Shown piece by piece: positions 50,390 through 63,131 of a stretch of DNA of 64,000 nucleotides. Where the stretch lies: the NCBI RefSeq assembly GCF_000321225.1, contig NW_004451506.1, positions 796,570 through 860,569 of the forward strand. Direction: 5' to 3'. Made by a program: the position numbers and the translations under genes. Under the pieces are notes generated by a model, which saw only the letters and a list, made by a program, of their open reading frames with translations, had not been told where the DNA came from and did no database searches. The stretch is from Odobenus rosmarus divergens. Taxonomy: Eukaryota > Chordata > Mammalia > Carnivora > Odobenidae. How positions within the stretch are numbered: position 1 is the first letter of the stretch; each line of letters starts with the position of its first letter.

Positions 50390-50895
50390 TGTCTCCTCAT
50401 GATAAATTTAAGTTATGATTTTTTGTAAGATTACCAGAGAAGTGATGTTGAGCCCTTCTCAGTACATCATGTCAGGAGGCACATGACACTGATGTCTCAT
50501 TACTGAGATGTTAACCTTGATCACTCGGTTGAGGTAGTGTCTTTCAGGTTTCTACACTGTAAACTTATATTTTCCCTAAACCTATTATTTGTGTTTCACA
50601 TTCTAAGATAAAATATTAAACTATCCACAACTTCTTCCCAGGTGTCAAAAATATTTTTTTTTAATTACCAAGGATAAGAAAATAGAAATCCATTAGATAA
50701 AATTAAGAAAATTTATTTGTATAATTGAACAACTCTTTGGAGAAATAGATGAGATGCAAGAGGAAAAAAGAAAAAGATCCAGAATTAATAGTTTCAGCAG
50801 AATGTAACATTGAAATGTCACTGATTGGACAGAATCTGAATTTACTTTCTATCTTCATGTCAATCATAAGAAAGCAATTGCCGTTTAAACTTGAA
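50390..50895. other. unclassified sequence
   Basis: No recognised gene or repeat. Confidence 0.4.
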
Positions 50896-50899
50896 GAGA

Positions 50900-51100
50900 G
50901 GGGCGCCTAGGTGGCTCAGTCATTAAGTGTCTGCCTTCGGCTCAGGTCATGATCCCAGGGTCCTGGGATCGAGCCCCACATTTGGCTCCCTGGCGGGAAG
51001 TCTGCTTCTCCCTCTCCCACTCCCCCTGCTTGTGTTCCCTCTCTTGCTGTCTCTCTCTCTCTCTGTCAAAATAAATAAATAAAATCTTTAAAAAAATAAC
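50900..51100 (+). mobile_element. Can-SINE
   Basis: The duplication taaacttgaagaga lies at 50886-50899 (±1) and 51101-51114. Confidence 0.95.
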
Positions 51101-51567
51101 TAAACTTGAAGAGAAAAACCCAAGACTCCATTAAACCTAATGTACTTTCTATGAATGCAAGTACACATCCATATAACTTCAGTATTCAGAGGACTGGTTG
51201 ATAATTATCCACCTCAAATACAGATAACAAGTTTTGAGGAACATTACATACAAATTCTTCCAAATGACAAAAAAATAGTGCTAAAACTTTTTACTTCAAA
51301 GGAGTTTGTATTTGTCTCTATGTCAAAGTCTTTGGGAGTAGAAAAAAATCAACTGGAGTTTGACAATAGTACAAAGATTGGCAACACTTATCACATGCTC
51401 TTAGTAAAGATGAAGAAAATTAAATGCATATCAGAAAGAGTGTTAGGCATTTAAAATTGAACTATGATTTTAAAATATAGCTATAATTATTAATGCTACA
51501 AAACAGAAACTATTCGAAAGTAAGATCAAATATCATGTGCAATTGTTAAACATAATATAGATGATTC

Positions 51568-52083
<516 letters not shown>

Positions 52084-52094
52084 AGATGATTCAT

Positions 52095-53200
52095 TTTTGG
52101 TGCAGCAATGCTAGTACTCAGACCATCCAAGAATTTTGTGAGCATAATGATGGGAATTTTCTTCATCTGGCAGGAACCAAAACAAATAATAATATTGAAG
52201 GCAGAACATTTTCTTAGTATCCAAACATCAGCAGCAAATCATATATCATTTGAATTAGGTAAGAAGTGCTAAATATTTCTCACCTATTTTAGATACAACT
52301 CCTGATACAAGCTATGTAGAGCAGATTATAATTATTACCAGATTTTTGGATTCCAAAAAGGCAAGACATGTCTGTAGGTGAATATTTTGTGGGAGTTTGT
52401 TCAGTAATGACATGAATAGAAAAGACTGTGTTTTTAATAATGTTGACTGCTGCCGCCCTACAGAAACTTCCAGAATAACCTGTTGGTCAAGCAAAATCAA
52501 GTGTATTAGGCTTAAGACAGCAAGGGAGAGCACCATCTTAACAGAGTCTTAGTGTCTCAGCAGGGGAATGGTTTTGGGTCTGAGCTCAGGTAATTTAAGG
52601 CAAGTCCTTCAAGGCGGGGAAATGGTGAAGATTGGCCAAAGTCTGTGATGTAATACTTTAGGATTGGTTGACACAGCAGGTCTTAAAACAAGTCTGGATA
52701 AACAAATTCTTGTCCTGATAAGCAAGCTGTTTGTGCAGGTGAGCACACAGTTTTTTTGATAAGACTAGCTCTTTGCCACAATGAGACAACTGTTTGCCTT
52801 GATAAATTGGTTTGCAGGAATTTCCTGAAGCAAATGATGAAGTTAGTTATTTATTGGTATTCAATCTTATCTTCCTAGGCTAGGATTTCTTAGAGAAAAA
52901 CAGTTACATTATGTTGACACAGATAATATCAGTTCTCAGCAGAATGTCTACAAAAACTGAATTTAGACAAAATAATATGGATGACTAGGGGATATGACAA
53001 TGCCACAAATATACATGGGAAACATAAGGGATTATAGCAGCAAATCATGAAGAAAATTTACAAAACATTCTATATTCCTTGTTTTATTTAAACTTGATAG
53101 AAAACATGCAACAACTTTTTTGGCTTCTGCGTTAGTGTTGATTGAAATTTGAGGCCATTTTTGAAAAAATGATGAGAAAGTCAAGCTGAAGCTATCATGA
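52095..53200. other. unclassified, LTR-like in part
   Basis: The stretch 52420-52900 has ordered LTR-like blocks (CTGATAAGCAAGCTGTTTG, GATAAATTGGTTTGCAGG), orientation unclear. No gene seen. Confidence 0.35.
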
Positions 53201-53220
53201 CACTAGAAACTCACTTAAGG

Positions 53221-53382
53221 TGGGGGTGCCTGAGTGGCTCAGTCAGTTAAGTGTCCTACTCTTGATTTCAGCTCAGGTCATGATCTCAGTGTCCTGGGAT
53301 TGAGCCCTGCATCAGGCTCCACACTTGGTGGAGAGTCTGCTTGAAGATTTCTCTCCCTCTCCTTCTGCCCCTCCACCCCCGC

Positions 53383-53413
<31 letters not shown>

Positions 53414-53420
53414 GAAGTAA
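53221..53420 (+). mobile_element. Can-SINE
   Basis: A perfect 16-bp duplication, agaaactcacttaagg, lies at 53205-53220 and 53421-53436. The body is the CTCTTGATTTCAGCTCAGG variant. Confidence 0.96.
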
Positions 53421-53440
53421 AGAAACTCACTTAAGGGAAG

Positions 53441-53473
53441 AATTTCTAACAGAGCAATGCTCTGTTAGAAATT
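53441..53473. repeat. 33-bp perfect palindrome
   Basis: The arms aatttctaacagagca (53441-53456) and tgctctgttagaaatt (53458-53473) are exact reverse complements around a single central A. It lies in the 46-bp interval between the right duplication of one SINE and the start of the next. Confidence 0.98.
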
Positions 53474-53482
53474 ACTGTGATA

Positions 53483-53688
53483 GGGCACCTGGGTGGCTCA
53501 GTGGGTTAAGCGTCTGCCTTGGGCTCAGGTCATGATCCCAGGGTCCTGGGATCGAGCCCTGCGTCAGGCTCCCTGCTCCGCGGGGGGCCTGCTTCTCCAT
53601 CTCCCACTCCCCTTGCTTGTGTTCCCTCTCTCACTGTGTCTCTCTCTGTCAAATAAATAAATAAAATCTTTTAAAATTTTTTAAAAAG
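53483..53688 (+). mobile_element. Can-SINE
   Basis: The head is GGGCACCTGGGTGGCTCAG. Flanks agaaattactgtga (53468-53481) and agaaatttttgtga (53688-53701) form an imperfect duplication. Its target overlaps the right arm of the palindrome. Confidence 0.93.
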
Positions 53689-53704
53689 AAATTTTTGTGA
53701 CATT

Positions 53705-54630
53705 AATTGTTACATATTTCTGCAACACAAATAAAAGTTGGTCTTGAAAATAACCAGTTTTACATTTATTTGCTCAGTACTGATTTGGCATAATAGTTTG
53801 GGTAAAATTTGATGTTAAATGCAAAATGACAGGAAAAATTCAATGTACACGATTCATTTGTAAGCATCAAAGGAATTATACATATTTTGAGGACAAAGCA
53901 ATAATGTTTATGAAAAATATATTGATACTGAACAAAACTGCAGAATCTCTTGACATTGATGGCAACTCTCCTAGTATAGGCACTACCAAAAAGGAGTAAG
54001 AAGTGTCAACTTAGAATTCCATCTACAATCCAAAATTCAATTCCAAATTTAATTTTCTTTTTTCTAAACTAGCTACAACAATATTTTCTTCAAAGGGAGG
54101 TCTTAAAATGCTGCAAGAATATAATGGCCTCTCAGTGTTACAGATGGCCAGTGTAACTCAAAGAATTCCAATGAATAGGAGCTATTGACTAATAGTTGAA
54201 ATTGCCTGGTGAACCAAATAAGGGAAATGATACTGATGGGAATTCAATGTATAGGAAACTAAAATCCTAAATTGATTTCTAAAATCTACACTTAGAATAC
54301 TCTAGCTGAAGTATCACAATATATTTGCGACAATGATTTACACGACACATTTCCAATAATGTTTTGTAGCTCCCAGGATAAATTTCACCTTGCAGTTGCA
54401 ATTGCCAATGGACAATTTTATAGCTTCATGAAAATAAAATTTATTAAATGTATACAATGTCATGAGAAAAACTGTTTCATTTCTTTAGAAAACAAGACAC
54501 TAAAGCCAATAGGCACTGAAACTGTCATAAAGAATTTTATCTCTGTGAAAGCAAGATGTAAAACTATTTTATAACTAATGATTAAATCCTACTGGTTTCT
54601 TAAGTATTCTAGTGAGTTATTATTATGATT
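53705..54630. other. unclassified AT-rich sequence
   Basis: No recognised gene or repeat; a 71-aa frame at 54359-54574 has no domain. Confidence 0.4.
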
Positions 54631-54649
54631 AAAAATTTGTACCTCCTTT

Positions 54650-54834
54650 GGGTGCCTGGGTGGCTCAGATGGTTAAGCGTCTGCCTTTGGCTCAGGTCAT
54701 GATCGGAGGGTCCTGGGATCGAGTCCCGCATCGGGCTCCCTGCTCCTTGGGAGCCTGCTTCTCCCTCTGCCTCTCTCTCTCTTTCTCTCTCTCTCTGTCT
54801 CTCATGAATAAATAAATAAAAAAAAAGTTAAAAA
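54650..54834 (+). mobile_element. Can-SINE, young
   Basis: A perfect 19-bp duplication, aaaaatttgtacctccttt, lies at 54631-54649 and 54835-54853. Confidence 0.96.
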
Positions 54835-54854
54835 AAAAATTTGTACCTCCTTTA

Positions 54855-55825
54855 TTGTGTGTTCAAAAATGTAATTTGTATAATTTATATAGAATGAACT
54901 CAGGCTTACTGTAAATTTTATTATTAAAAAATAAATAATATACTATCTTCTAAAAATTGTACTTGAGGAAAAGAAACTAACTGTATTTAAGGAAAGGACA
55001 CTTTTTTCCTAATTCACACAAAGGCTGCATATGGGTATCAAAGCATAGTCTCAAAATGTTAAAAACATAATTCTGATATAAATAGATAATAAGCCCATAT
55101 CAAAGATTTTTAAACCTATTAATAAGGAAACCAACAGGATGACAAAAACAGTTCAGAGGAGAGTTTAAGAAACTGGGATTTTTACAGTAAGTGGGGAGAA
55201 AAGTCATGTTGAAATAAAATTGTTAATTTAGACAAAGCTATACAGTAGTTAAAATCCTACAGGGTAATAAAACCATAACCTTCAGGTTTATCCTTCCTAC
55301 CAAACAAAAAAGAAAATCATGACCCCAAATCAGCTTTCAGAATTTTAAAATCTCTGGGTTCTAATGAAATGTATGAACAAGCTTAAGTTCCCAGAGTCAG
55401 ATGACCCTTAGGTGGGCTTGTTTAAAAATGTTCTTAACATGACATTAATCATCCTTTGATTTATTTCCAAGTTTGGGATAATTTTTCTTCAAATGGGTTA
55501 ATGATAGCCCTGTATATTCACAATGAAGCAGGATTCAGCACTGGTGATATCAAAAACAAAACAAAACAAATTTTAACCCACAAATCACAAAGGAATAAAG
55601 AAGACTCTACCGATGATTTTGCAGTGACACGGAGGAGAGGGTTACGCTGCATATCCCACAGCAAATCATCTTTGAGATCCCAGGAAATACCCACACCCCA
55701 TGCTCCCATCCAGCCTTCCCACACACTTCCCCTATCTTCTTTTTCCTAATGCAAAGAAATACAGCCTTCTGCAGTGTTGTAGCCTCACACCAAGCAGCCT
55801 CTAAGCAAAAAAATGGTATTTCATA
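54855..55825. other. unclassified sequence
   Basis: No recognised gene; short frames at 55456-55864 show no domain. Confidence 0.4.
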
Positions 55826-55829
55826 CTGA

Positions 55830-56365
55830 TGGGGTTCAAGACATGCCACCCCAAAATATGGCACCTTGGCACATTGGATGTCTTAAAGTGAAGGAGTCTG
55901 AGAAAACCACAGAAGCAAGAAGGTCACTGTGACCTCCGCCCCTTCCCCTTTTTCCCTGAAACAGGTCATAAATCTCCCAAGTGAAAGGTCCCCTCCTTGT
56001 ACCAGGAGGGAGGAAGACATGCTTATCACCAGAGACAGGGAAATGGGGGCTGAGAAATCTGATAAATAAACCTTGTTAAACTAACCCTTATCTTCTTAGT
56101 TACTTCTTCACCATTGACCACCACCCCTAGCCCAAGTCTTGTCAATTCCTCACAGATTCATTATTTCTTTGTCTGAAGGTTTAAAGCTCCCTACTCTGGT
56201 CACTGCTTTGGGTCTTCATTCTCTTGTGAAGGCTTCCATGTACATGTAAATATCCAATGAAATGTGTATGCATTTCTCCTGTTAATTTGTTTTATATCAG
56301 TTTAATCTTCAGACCCAGCCAGGGACCCAAGAGGGTTGAAGAAAACTTTTTCCTCCCCTACAATA
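55830..56365 (+). mobile_element. LTR-like element, family A
   Basis: The head CCACCCCAAAATATGGCACC and tail AGAGGGTTGAAGAAAACTTT match family A. It is the best preserved of the four copies, with a near-TATA GGTTTAAAGCTCC at about 56179 and CTTCAGACCCAGCCAGGGAC near the end. Confidence 0.75.
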
Positions 56366-56443
56366 CATTAAGATCCAAAATAAAAAATGAATTTTAAATT
56401 GTTGTTTTCTTTTTGTCACCATTGGTCAAAACTGACTGGCCTT

Positions 56444-56620
56444 GGGTACCTTGATGGCTCAGCCAGTTAAGGGTCTGCCTTCAGCTCAGGTCATGATCCT
56501 GGGGTCCTGCATCAGGCTACGTGCTCAGCAGGGAGCCTGCTTCTCCCTCTCCCTCTGCTGCTTCCCCTGCTTGTGCTCACTCTCTCTCTGTCAAAGAAAT
56601 AAATAAAATCTTTTAGAAAA
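56444..56620 (+). mobile_element. Can-SINE
   Basis: Flanks aaactgactggccttg (56428-56443) and aaactgactagctttg (56621-56636) form a diverged duplication. It lacks a short segment after GGTCCTG. Confidence 0.92.
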
Positions 56621-56709
56621 AAACTGACTAGCTTTGCCTCAAAATAAAGTTAAATTAAAATTTAAAATAATAATTTTTTAAAATAAGGATAAGATAAATT
56701 GGCTTGTTT

Positions 56710-56910
56710 CCAGTCATTATTTCTTGAACACTGACTCTGTATTCCATGCTTTCACACGTTATCTCACTCAGTATGAGAAGGTAGGCCGATATTACTATAA
56801 CCATTTAACAAATTAAGCAAGTGAGCCTCAAAGAGGCTGACATGTTATAGGTAATAATAAATAGCAAGGCTTAGATAGAGATCCAGGTCCTCAAATTCCA
56901 AGTCCAGAGC
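56710..56910 (+). mobile_element. MIR SINE
   Basis: The MIR order is present: TTATCTCACTCAGTATGAGA, ACCATTTAACAAATTAAGCA, AGTGAGCCTCAAAGAGGCTG, ATAGCAAGGCTTAGATAGAG. Confidence 0.8.
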
Positions 56911-57025
56911 TGATTACTTATTGCTAAACTCAGAAGCTATAGCCCCTTTGTCCTGCTCATGTAAATCTATGAATTGGTGCTCCATCTAAAGTACTGCTTG
57001 GAATCTGTTGACTATTTCTTCTACT

Positions 57026-57211
57026 GCAGGATTTCTTAACCTCGGCACCATTGACTTTTTTTTTTTTTTTTTTTTCCCCAGGAGGCTGTCCTGTGCACTG
57101 TAGGATGTTCAGCAGCATCTCTGGCTTCTATTCACTAGATGCCAGTAGCGCTTGCTCCCGGCCTTCCCTACCCCCAGTCATGACAAAATCGGCTCTAGTT
57201 GAGAACCACTG
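57026..57211 (-). mobile_element. MER5A DNA transposon, reversed
   Basis: GCAGGATTTCTTAACCTCGG start, TGCACTGTAGGATGTTCAGC, CACTAGATGCCAGTAGCG and the end AGTTGAGAACCACTG. A poly(T) run of about 19 (57056-57074) replaces part of its middle. Confidence 0.92.
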
Positions 57212-57214
57212 TTT

Positions 57215-57840
57215 CACCCTATGCTACATTCCTTTGCAATTTGCATCCCGTCTGCCTTTCAGTCTGTGAGAACACATGGTATCTCAGATTCGGCGTGCTG
57301 ATGTGGAAAACCTCCCTGCCTGCACACTCTACTGGGTCCCTCTGGACTTCCCGTCAGCTCCGTGCCTGCAGTAACCAACATCCTCACTGTGAGCCTTTAT
57401 CCGTTCTTGGAGGGTGTCCAGAACCTACTTACATCAGCTTGATTCTGTGTGCTAGCTCATCCAATCTACCTGATGCAGTGGGTATCCAAGACCAGAGGTT
57501 AAAATTGAATTGGCTGCCCAAGAATGATTTACTGGAGGCTTCTGGAAATGTCTCCCACAACTGGATTAACTATTTTGATTAATTTGACCTGTCAGTTTGT
57601 TGGGAAGGAAGGGAATAGTCATTTAATTTATTTATTCACTTAATTTATTCAACTTAATAATTTATTTAGATTCATTCATTTATTTACTTAACTAATATTT
57701 AGACTGAGATAACTTGTTTTGGACTAAATTAAACAGTTAAAATGATCAGATTAGGAGTCTTTTTAGACTCAAGCTGAATGCCGCTTCTATCTCAGTACAA
57801 ATTGTTTCATATTCTTTATTCTCCAGAGAATATAGCTCAG
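57215..57840. other. unclassified sequence
   Basis: A 127-aa plus frame (57199-57582) starts in the MER5A and shows no domain; I do not consider it a gene. The stretch 57620-57700 is ATTT/ATTC rich. Confidence 0.4.
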
Positions 57841-57857
57841 TTAATAAATAATCACAA

Positions 57858-58064
57858 GGGGTGCCTGGCTGGCTCAGTTGTTAAGCTTCTGCCTTCAGCT
57901 CAGGTCATGATCCCAGGGTCCTGGGATCGAGCCCCGCATCGGGCTCCCTGCTCAGCGGGAAGCCTGATTCTCCCTCTCCCACTCCCCCTGCTTGTGTTCC
58001 TGCTCTCGCTATCTCTCTGTCAAATAAATAAATAAAGTCTTTAAAATAAATAGATAAATAAATA
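57858..58064 (+). mobile_element. Can-SINE
   Basis: The duplication aataaataatcacaa lies at 57843-57857 and 58065-58079. The tail is an extended AAAT repeat. Confidence 0.95.
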
Positions 58065-58089
58065 AATAAATAATCACAATTTTCAGAGG

Positions 58090-58820
58090 CTATTTTTAAC
58101 CACTCTCTTTTCTTTTTGTTGCAGAGAGGGCAAGATAAATTTTTTCCTTAAATTTCAAAAACTATTTTAAAAAATAAATGTTTGAGAAACACTTGTGCTT
58201 GTATGACGATGCCTTTCAAGCAAGAAAGGGTGTCATTCACTAGTACGTACATAGAACTCAGTACAATAAATGTGTGTCATTGTCCGTCCATAGTGGATTT
58301 CCTGTGTGATGGAGGGAAGAACAGGAGCAGACGGACCAGAGGGTTCATGTCACACTAGATTTCTTAGGAAGCTCGTAAAAAGGATTTACTGTATTTTGAT
58401 TAATCCATCCTTCATCCACCTTGAGTGTCTCCATGGCAACCAGATACTTGTTTCCCAAAGATGGGCTTTCAGACTGTGGAAGGTTCATTCAGCTCTATAC
58501 AAAACCCTCTGTATTCCTGAAAACCACATCTTTGAAATTCAGCCCGCATAGACAACCACTCCCAAACCCTTGTCTGTGTTACTAATCCTAATGCTACTAT
58601 CATCTTATCAATGACCAGACATGATCAATTTTTTGAAGCATTTTCTCAGAACCAACAGGGGCATCTGTTTCACTCTATTCCTCAAAAACATCAAGTGTTT
58701 TAAGCTTAGCTTAAAGGAGGCTAGTTGAGTAGTCATTTTGAGGTTTTTATTCCTTACCTGGTTAGAGTATTTCAGAGCACCCACCAATTGATCAATCCTA
58801 TAAATAAAAATCATCTTTCA
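58090..58820. other. unclassified sequence
   Basis: An X-box-like motif, GTCTCCATGGCAAC, lies at 58427-58440 with one mismatch to the RFX consensus. No gene recognised. Confidence 0.4.
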
Positions 58821-58837
58821 TCAAAAATTAATGATCC

Positions 58838-58920
58838 TGGGTGCCTGGCTGGCTCAGCCTCTAGAGCGTGAGACTCTTGATCTCAGGGTTGTGAGTTCAA
58901 GCCCCACATTGGTTAAGAAG
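58838..58920 (+). mobile_element. short carnivore tRNA-derived SINE
   Basis: TGGGTGCCTGGCTGGCTCAG head and GGGTTGTGAGTTCAAGCCCC box B. The duplication aattaatgatcc lies at 58826-58837 and 58921-58932. The A-rich tail is nearly absent. Confidence 0.92.
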
Positions 58921-58934
58921 AATTAATGATCCCT

Positions 58935-60830
58935 TTCTCAAAACCCAGTTATAAAGCAGAAAATAATTAAAGGTGGACTAACATGCAAAGAACATACATT
59001 TTATAATGAGGTTGCACACTAGTTGGAAACCAAGCAGAAATGAGGACACGGAGACCCAAACTCCCAACACACAGCTCTGTATACCCCACAACAGTGTTGC
59101 CTTTCTTCGTTCACAGGGGATTCCGAGTAGTGCCCTAATTACGTGAGATGTGTGAGTCTTTCACTCCATGGGAAAGGGAACCCCTCCGTCCCGCCTTCTC
59201 CCAAACTCTCTACTTTTCAATATGGAAAGATGCACCAGTGGATGGATGGATGGATGGATGGGCAAAAAGATCTGTGTTAAAAATCTGGAAAACATACACC
59301 TTTTTGAAAAAAATTACATATCCAAAAATGGTGTTATCTGGGGAAAATTTCACTTTATGTACCTTGTATTCTTTTCTTTTTCATGACCATGAGTTACTTC
59401 TAGAATCCACAAAAACAATAAAAACATTTCCATTTTGGAAACAAAACAAAACAAAAACAAAAACCTCAAAAAAAATTGTTCTTCAAAGTTCAAAGTCTAC
59501 TCCAAAGTAAATCTATTTCTGATGTAAAACAAAAAAATACCTGACCATTTATGCAATTGTGATACAGTTCCTAGGGTTTGCACAATTTCTCTCATTATTT
59601 TATTTTTTTAAAAATCACCAAATGGTTTGTAATATCTTTATTAATGAGTACGGTAATAAAATTAGGTTCTTTTACCCATATTATATGACTAATAATTTAA
59701 ACTTTTTTTTTGGCACACAAGTAATATTGAATTAGTCTGACACACAGTTTAGGAATCATAACTTGAATTATTGGAATTCATTTGGGAAACCCAGCCTCAC
59801 TTAAAATTGCTGCTGTCTGCAGTGTAATAAATGTGATGGATGGCCTTCTGCAGCAATGCAGTCTAGCTGCTCCTCCATTTCTGGGAGAGGCCTCTTTGTG
59901 TGTGTGCATGTGCATATTTCTTGAACATTCTGCAACTGTTTCCAACAGGAGCTACTTCTGAGCCTCCTGTTCACAGTTATTTAAGAATAGCCTGTTATTT
60001 TCCAATCATCACAGATCAATTTAGATTGCCTGTAGGAAACGAATCTCATTGAAGATTGATGACTTGTAAAAGAGTAAAAATACACACAGAGCCCTTATCC
60101 ATTCTATCTCACTCAGTTCTTTGTCATTTGGAGTTAGAAGGAAAAACTGGTTTCTGCTGGTACCCAGAACTTTCAGTGATCATCAAATTGGGCAAATTAA
60201 AACCAGAAGACTTAAGTTAGTTTCATTGTTGTCTCTTAAGGACTAAATGTTTAAATAAACTTCCAACAAAGTAAAAGCAGATTTTAGTCAATGTCCCCCT
60301 GCCCACCCAAACATCTATTCAGCATTTCTGATCCTGGCTCTCCTTTTTCTTTCCATTGTACTGATCACTTCAGTTAGTAATTTTAGGAACAAATTATCTG
60401 ACATACCTCTTGCAATTGGTTACAACATACCTGTGTACAGGGATAAAGCAGAAAACTCAAATATGCTACCTTATGAGACATTAAGCTCATAAATCAAATC
60501 ACTTCTCCAAATATGAATATAATAATAAATATAAATATATTTATAAATATAAATAAATATTTGCAAAGAAAAATTGAACTACACAGGAGCTTTGCCAGGC
60601 TTTTATCTTAAATGCAGTTGTAAAACCTTAAGTCATAGACTTTTTAATTTGGAAAAAATCTTAGAGACTATTTTGTATATGGCGAAACTGGTAGGTTGAG
60701 GCTGACAAAGCTGTAATGTGAGTTAGTAACAAATCAGACCTTCCCTGAAATCTTTCCATCCTACTATTCTGCTTTTGCTCAGTTGGGGGGTGAGAGGGGA
60801 GAGAGGCATGTATATTACCTTCCTCATTTA
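58935..60830. other. transposon-poor sequence
   Basis: A (GGAT)n run lies at about 59239-59261 and an AAAAC run at 59441-59463. The part 59790-60180 is mixed-composition unique DNA with no repeat signature. No coding gene is seen. Confidence 0.45.
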
Positions 60831-60834
60831 ACAC

Positions 60835-60956
60835 AAAAAAATCTTACGAGGTGCATATTATTGTCCTGATGAAAGCAATAAGGAAACTAAGACTGAGAAG
60901 TTACATAATTTGTCCAAGGTCACACAGCTACTAATAGAAGTGGAATTTGAACCTCA
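60835..60956 (+). mobile_element. MIR SINE, cut by a Can-SINE
   Basis: GTGCATATTATTGTCCTGAT, AATAAGGAAACTAAGACTG and CCAAGGTCACACAGCTACTA are MIR core and 3' blocks. Confidence 0.85.
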
Positions 60957-61138
60957 TTTTTTTTGTTTGTTTTTTTAAGATTTATTTATTTGACACACAG
61001 AGAGAGAGAGAGAGAGAGTGCGCACAAGTAGGTGTCTTGCTGAGCAGGGAGCCCAAAGCAAGTCTCAGTCCCAGGACCCTGGGAACATGACCTGAGCTGA
61101 AGGGAGATGCTTAACCGACTGAGCCACCCAGACGCCCC
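60957..61138 (-). mobile_element. Can-SINE, minus strand
   Basis: The duplication tgaacctca lies at 60948-60956 and 61139-61147, within the MIR. Confidence 0.93.
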
Positions 61139-61158
61139 TGAACCTCAAACTGTAACTT

Positions 61159-61357
61159 TTTTTTTTTTTAAGATTTTATTTATTTATTTGACACAGAGAC
61201 ACAGCGAGAAAGGGAACACAACCAGGGGGAGTGGGGGAGGAAGAAGCAGCCGGCTTCCCGCTGAGCAGGGAGCCCAACGCGGGGCTTGATCCCAGGACCC
61301 TGGGACCATGACCTGAGCCGAAGGCAGACACTTAACGACTGAGCTACCCAGGCGCCC
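61159..61357 (-). mobile_element. Can-SINE, minus strand, adjacent pair
   Basis: A perfect 15-bp duplication, ctcaaactgtaactt, lies at 61144-61158 and 61358-61372. It inserted only ~20 bp from the previous SINE, in the same orientation. Confidence 0.96.
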
Positions 61358-61374
61358 CTCAAACTGTAACTTGA

Positions 61375-62910
61375 TGAATTCCACGAACAGCTTCTGTCCT
61401 TACCCACATGCAAGTTCAGGCTATTGATGAAAGGTATTGAAGAAAAGAGAATATTTTCCCGAAGATTGGGGAAGAGCCATTGAAGAAAAGTCACATCATG
61501 TATCACAGTAGACAAAACTTGATAAAATTCCTTAGATATTTCTGTTATTTCCCACAAAGTTTCTTATCCTCAAAGGTACTGGGTTTCTTTCCTATGATGT
61601 TACAAGGGGAAAAAATTATAACTGCTTAATTAATATATACTAAAGGCAAGGTTTATGTGGAAAGATTGCTTATCACCATGGCTGCATACATAGAAATGCT
61701 GCAAAATTTTACTTAAAAAAAAAAAATAGGGAGAAGGGAAAAACATAGCCTTGCTTAAAGTAAAAACCCAAGGTGCCAAAGAGAGTGAAATTTAAGGCTA
61801 AGCAGCACAAAGATACGGAAGCCAAAATGGAGTTCTTAGAGCAAATAGAACCTTAAATGATGGGCCTTGAGGGAGGGCACCTGCTCAGGAAGGAGAGGGC
61901 AACCCACACCCTGTGCACAGGGAGCTGGACCAGGGCCATGTGCATTAAGCTAGGAGATTGGGACGGCTGCACCAACTCTGAAATAAAGATTTGGAAACAT
62001 TATCCAATAAAGTTGAGAGAAGAATATAAAGGAGAATATCTTTGTGACCGAGGTGGGGAGCAATTTCATAAACAATTAAAAAATGCAAGCCATAGAGCAA
62101 ACTGTTGTTGAATACAATTATATCAAGACCAAGGATTTCTATTCAATGAGGGACACCAGGAGTAAAATTATAAAGGAGAATATGTGCATATATTTTTGTT
62201 GTCTATAGCAAGAAAAGGGTTAAGCAGTAGGTCTATAGTTTTTTTTCCTCTCCTTTTATTGGGAGAAAAGAGAGTGGGGGCAGAAATAAGGCAGATGTCT
62301 AGGCCTAATCTCCTTGTGAAAATGCTAATGAATATCCTAGGGAAAGAGTTAAAAGTATTTGCTAACAGGGAAGGCCTTATCTTTGGAATGCTTTTAACAG
62401 GATGAACCTGGTTGGCTGGATTTCTTATTTTTAATAAACCAGGAATCTATGGATTTATGTGCACAGCCCATGGGAAAATATCATGTAATGGATACATGCC
62501 TCTAAGTATAAATTGGAGATGTTTCATGACCTAGATGGCAAAATACAGATTTATCCCATTTCTAATGAACTTAACTTGATCATATAGTCAAGATGGTGTC
62601 TATCAAGTTTCTCCACTATGAAGTTACTATGTTCCCTTTGTAATTAATACATACTTATAGGGAGATAAACTTTGAGATTATGTAAATATCCCGTTTGTCA
62701 TCAAACTTACCCATTCACTTTAGCCTCCCTTGATGATTCTTCCCTAATATAATTGTTCTGTGGTGGCTGCCAAATGACCATTTCTAACTGAATCATCTGT
62801 TCTATATTAATTAGTTGACATTTTAATGTGAAGATGACCTTTCCCCTCTCTATTTGTTTATTTCATTATTTATCTATATCACCAGGGACTCATGGATTCT
62901 TACTTTATTC
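61375..62910. other. unclassified sequence
   Basis: The stretch 61750-62600 has LTR-like or other old-repeat character that I cannot assign. Frames at 61857-62405 lack domains. Confidence 0.35.
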
Positions 62911-62942
62911 CTTAAGTTATGATCTATTATTATTATTATTAT

Positions 62943-63131
62943 TTTAAAGATTTTATTTATTTATTTGACAGAGAGAGACAGGGAGAGCAGGAACACAAGC
63001 AGTGGGGAGTGGGAGAGGGAGAAGCAGGCTCCCCGCTGAGCAGGGAGCCTGATGCGGGCTCAATCCCAGGACCCCGGGATCATGACCTGAGCCGAAGGCA
63101 GACGCCCAACGACTGAGCCACCCAGGCGCCC
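62943..63131 (-). mobile_element. Can-SINE, minus strand, young
   Basis: A perfect 20-bp duplication, aagttatgatctattattat, lies at 62914-62933 and 63132-63151. A TAT microsatellite adjoins its poly(T) side. Confidence 0.96.

Noticed and set aside
57199..57582. 127-aa plus-strand frame
   Set aside because: It begins within a MER5A transposon and shows no family signature.
60961..61357. CRISPR-like or other repeat array from regularly similar units
   Set aside because: The repeated units are two adjacent minus-strand Can-SINEs with separate target duplications.
61180..61557. 125-aa minus-strand frame
   Set aside because: Most of it is translated Can-SINE; similar SINE-derived peptides recur at other SINEs in the window.
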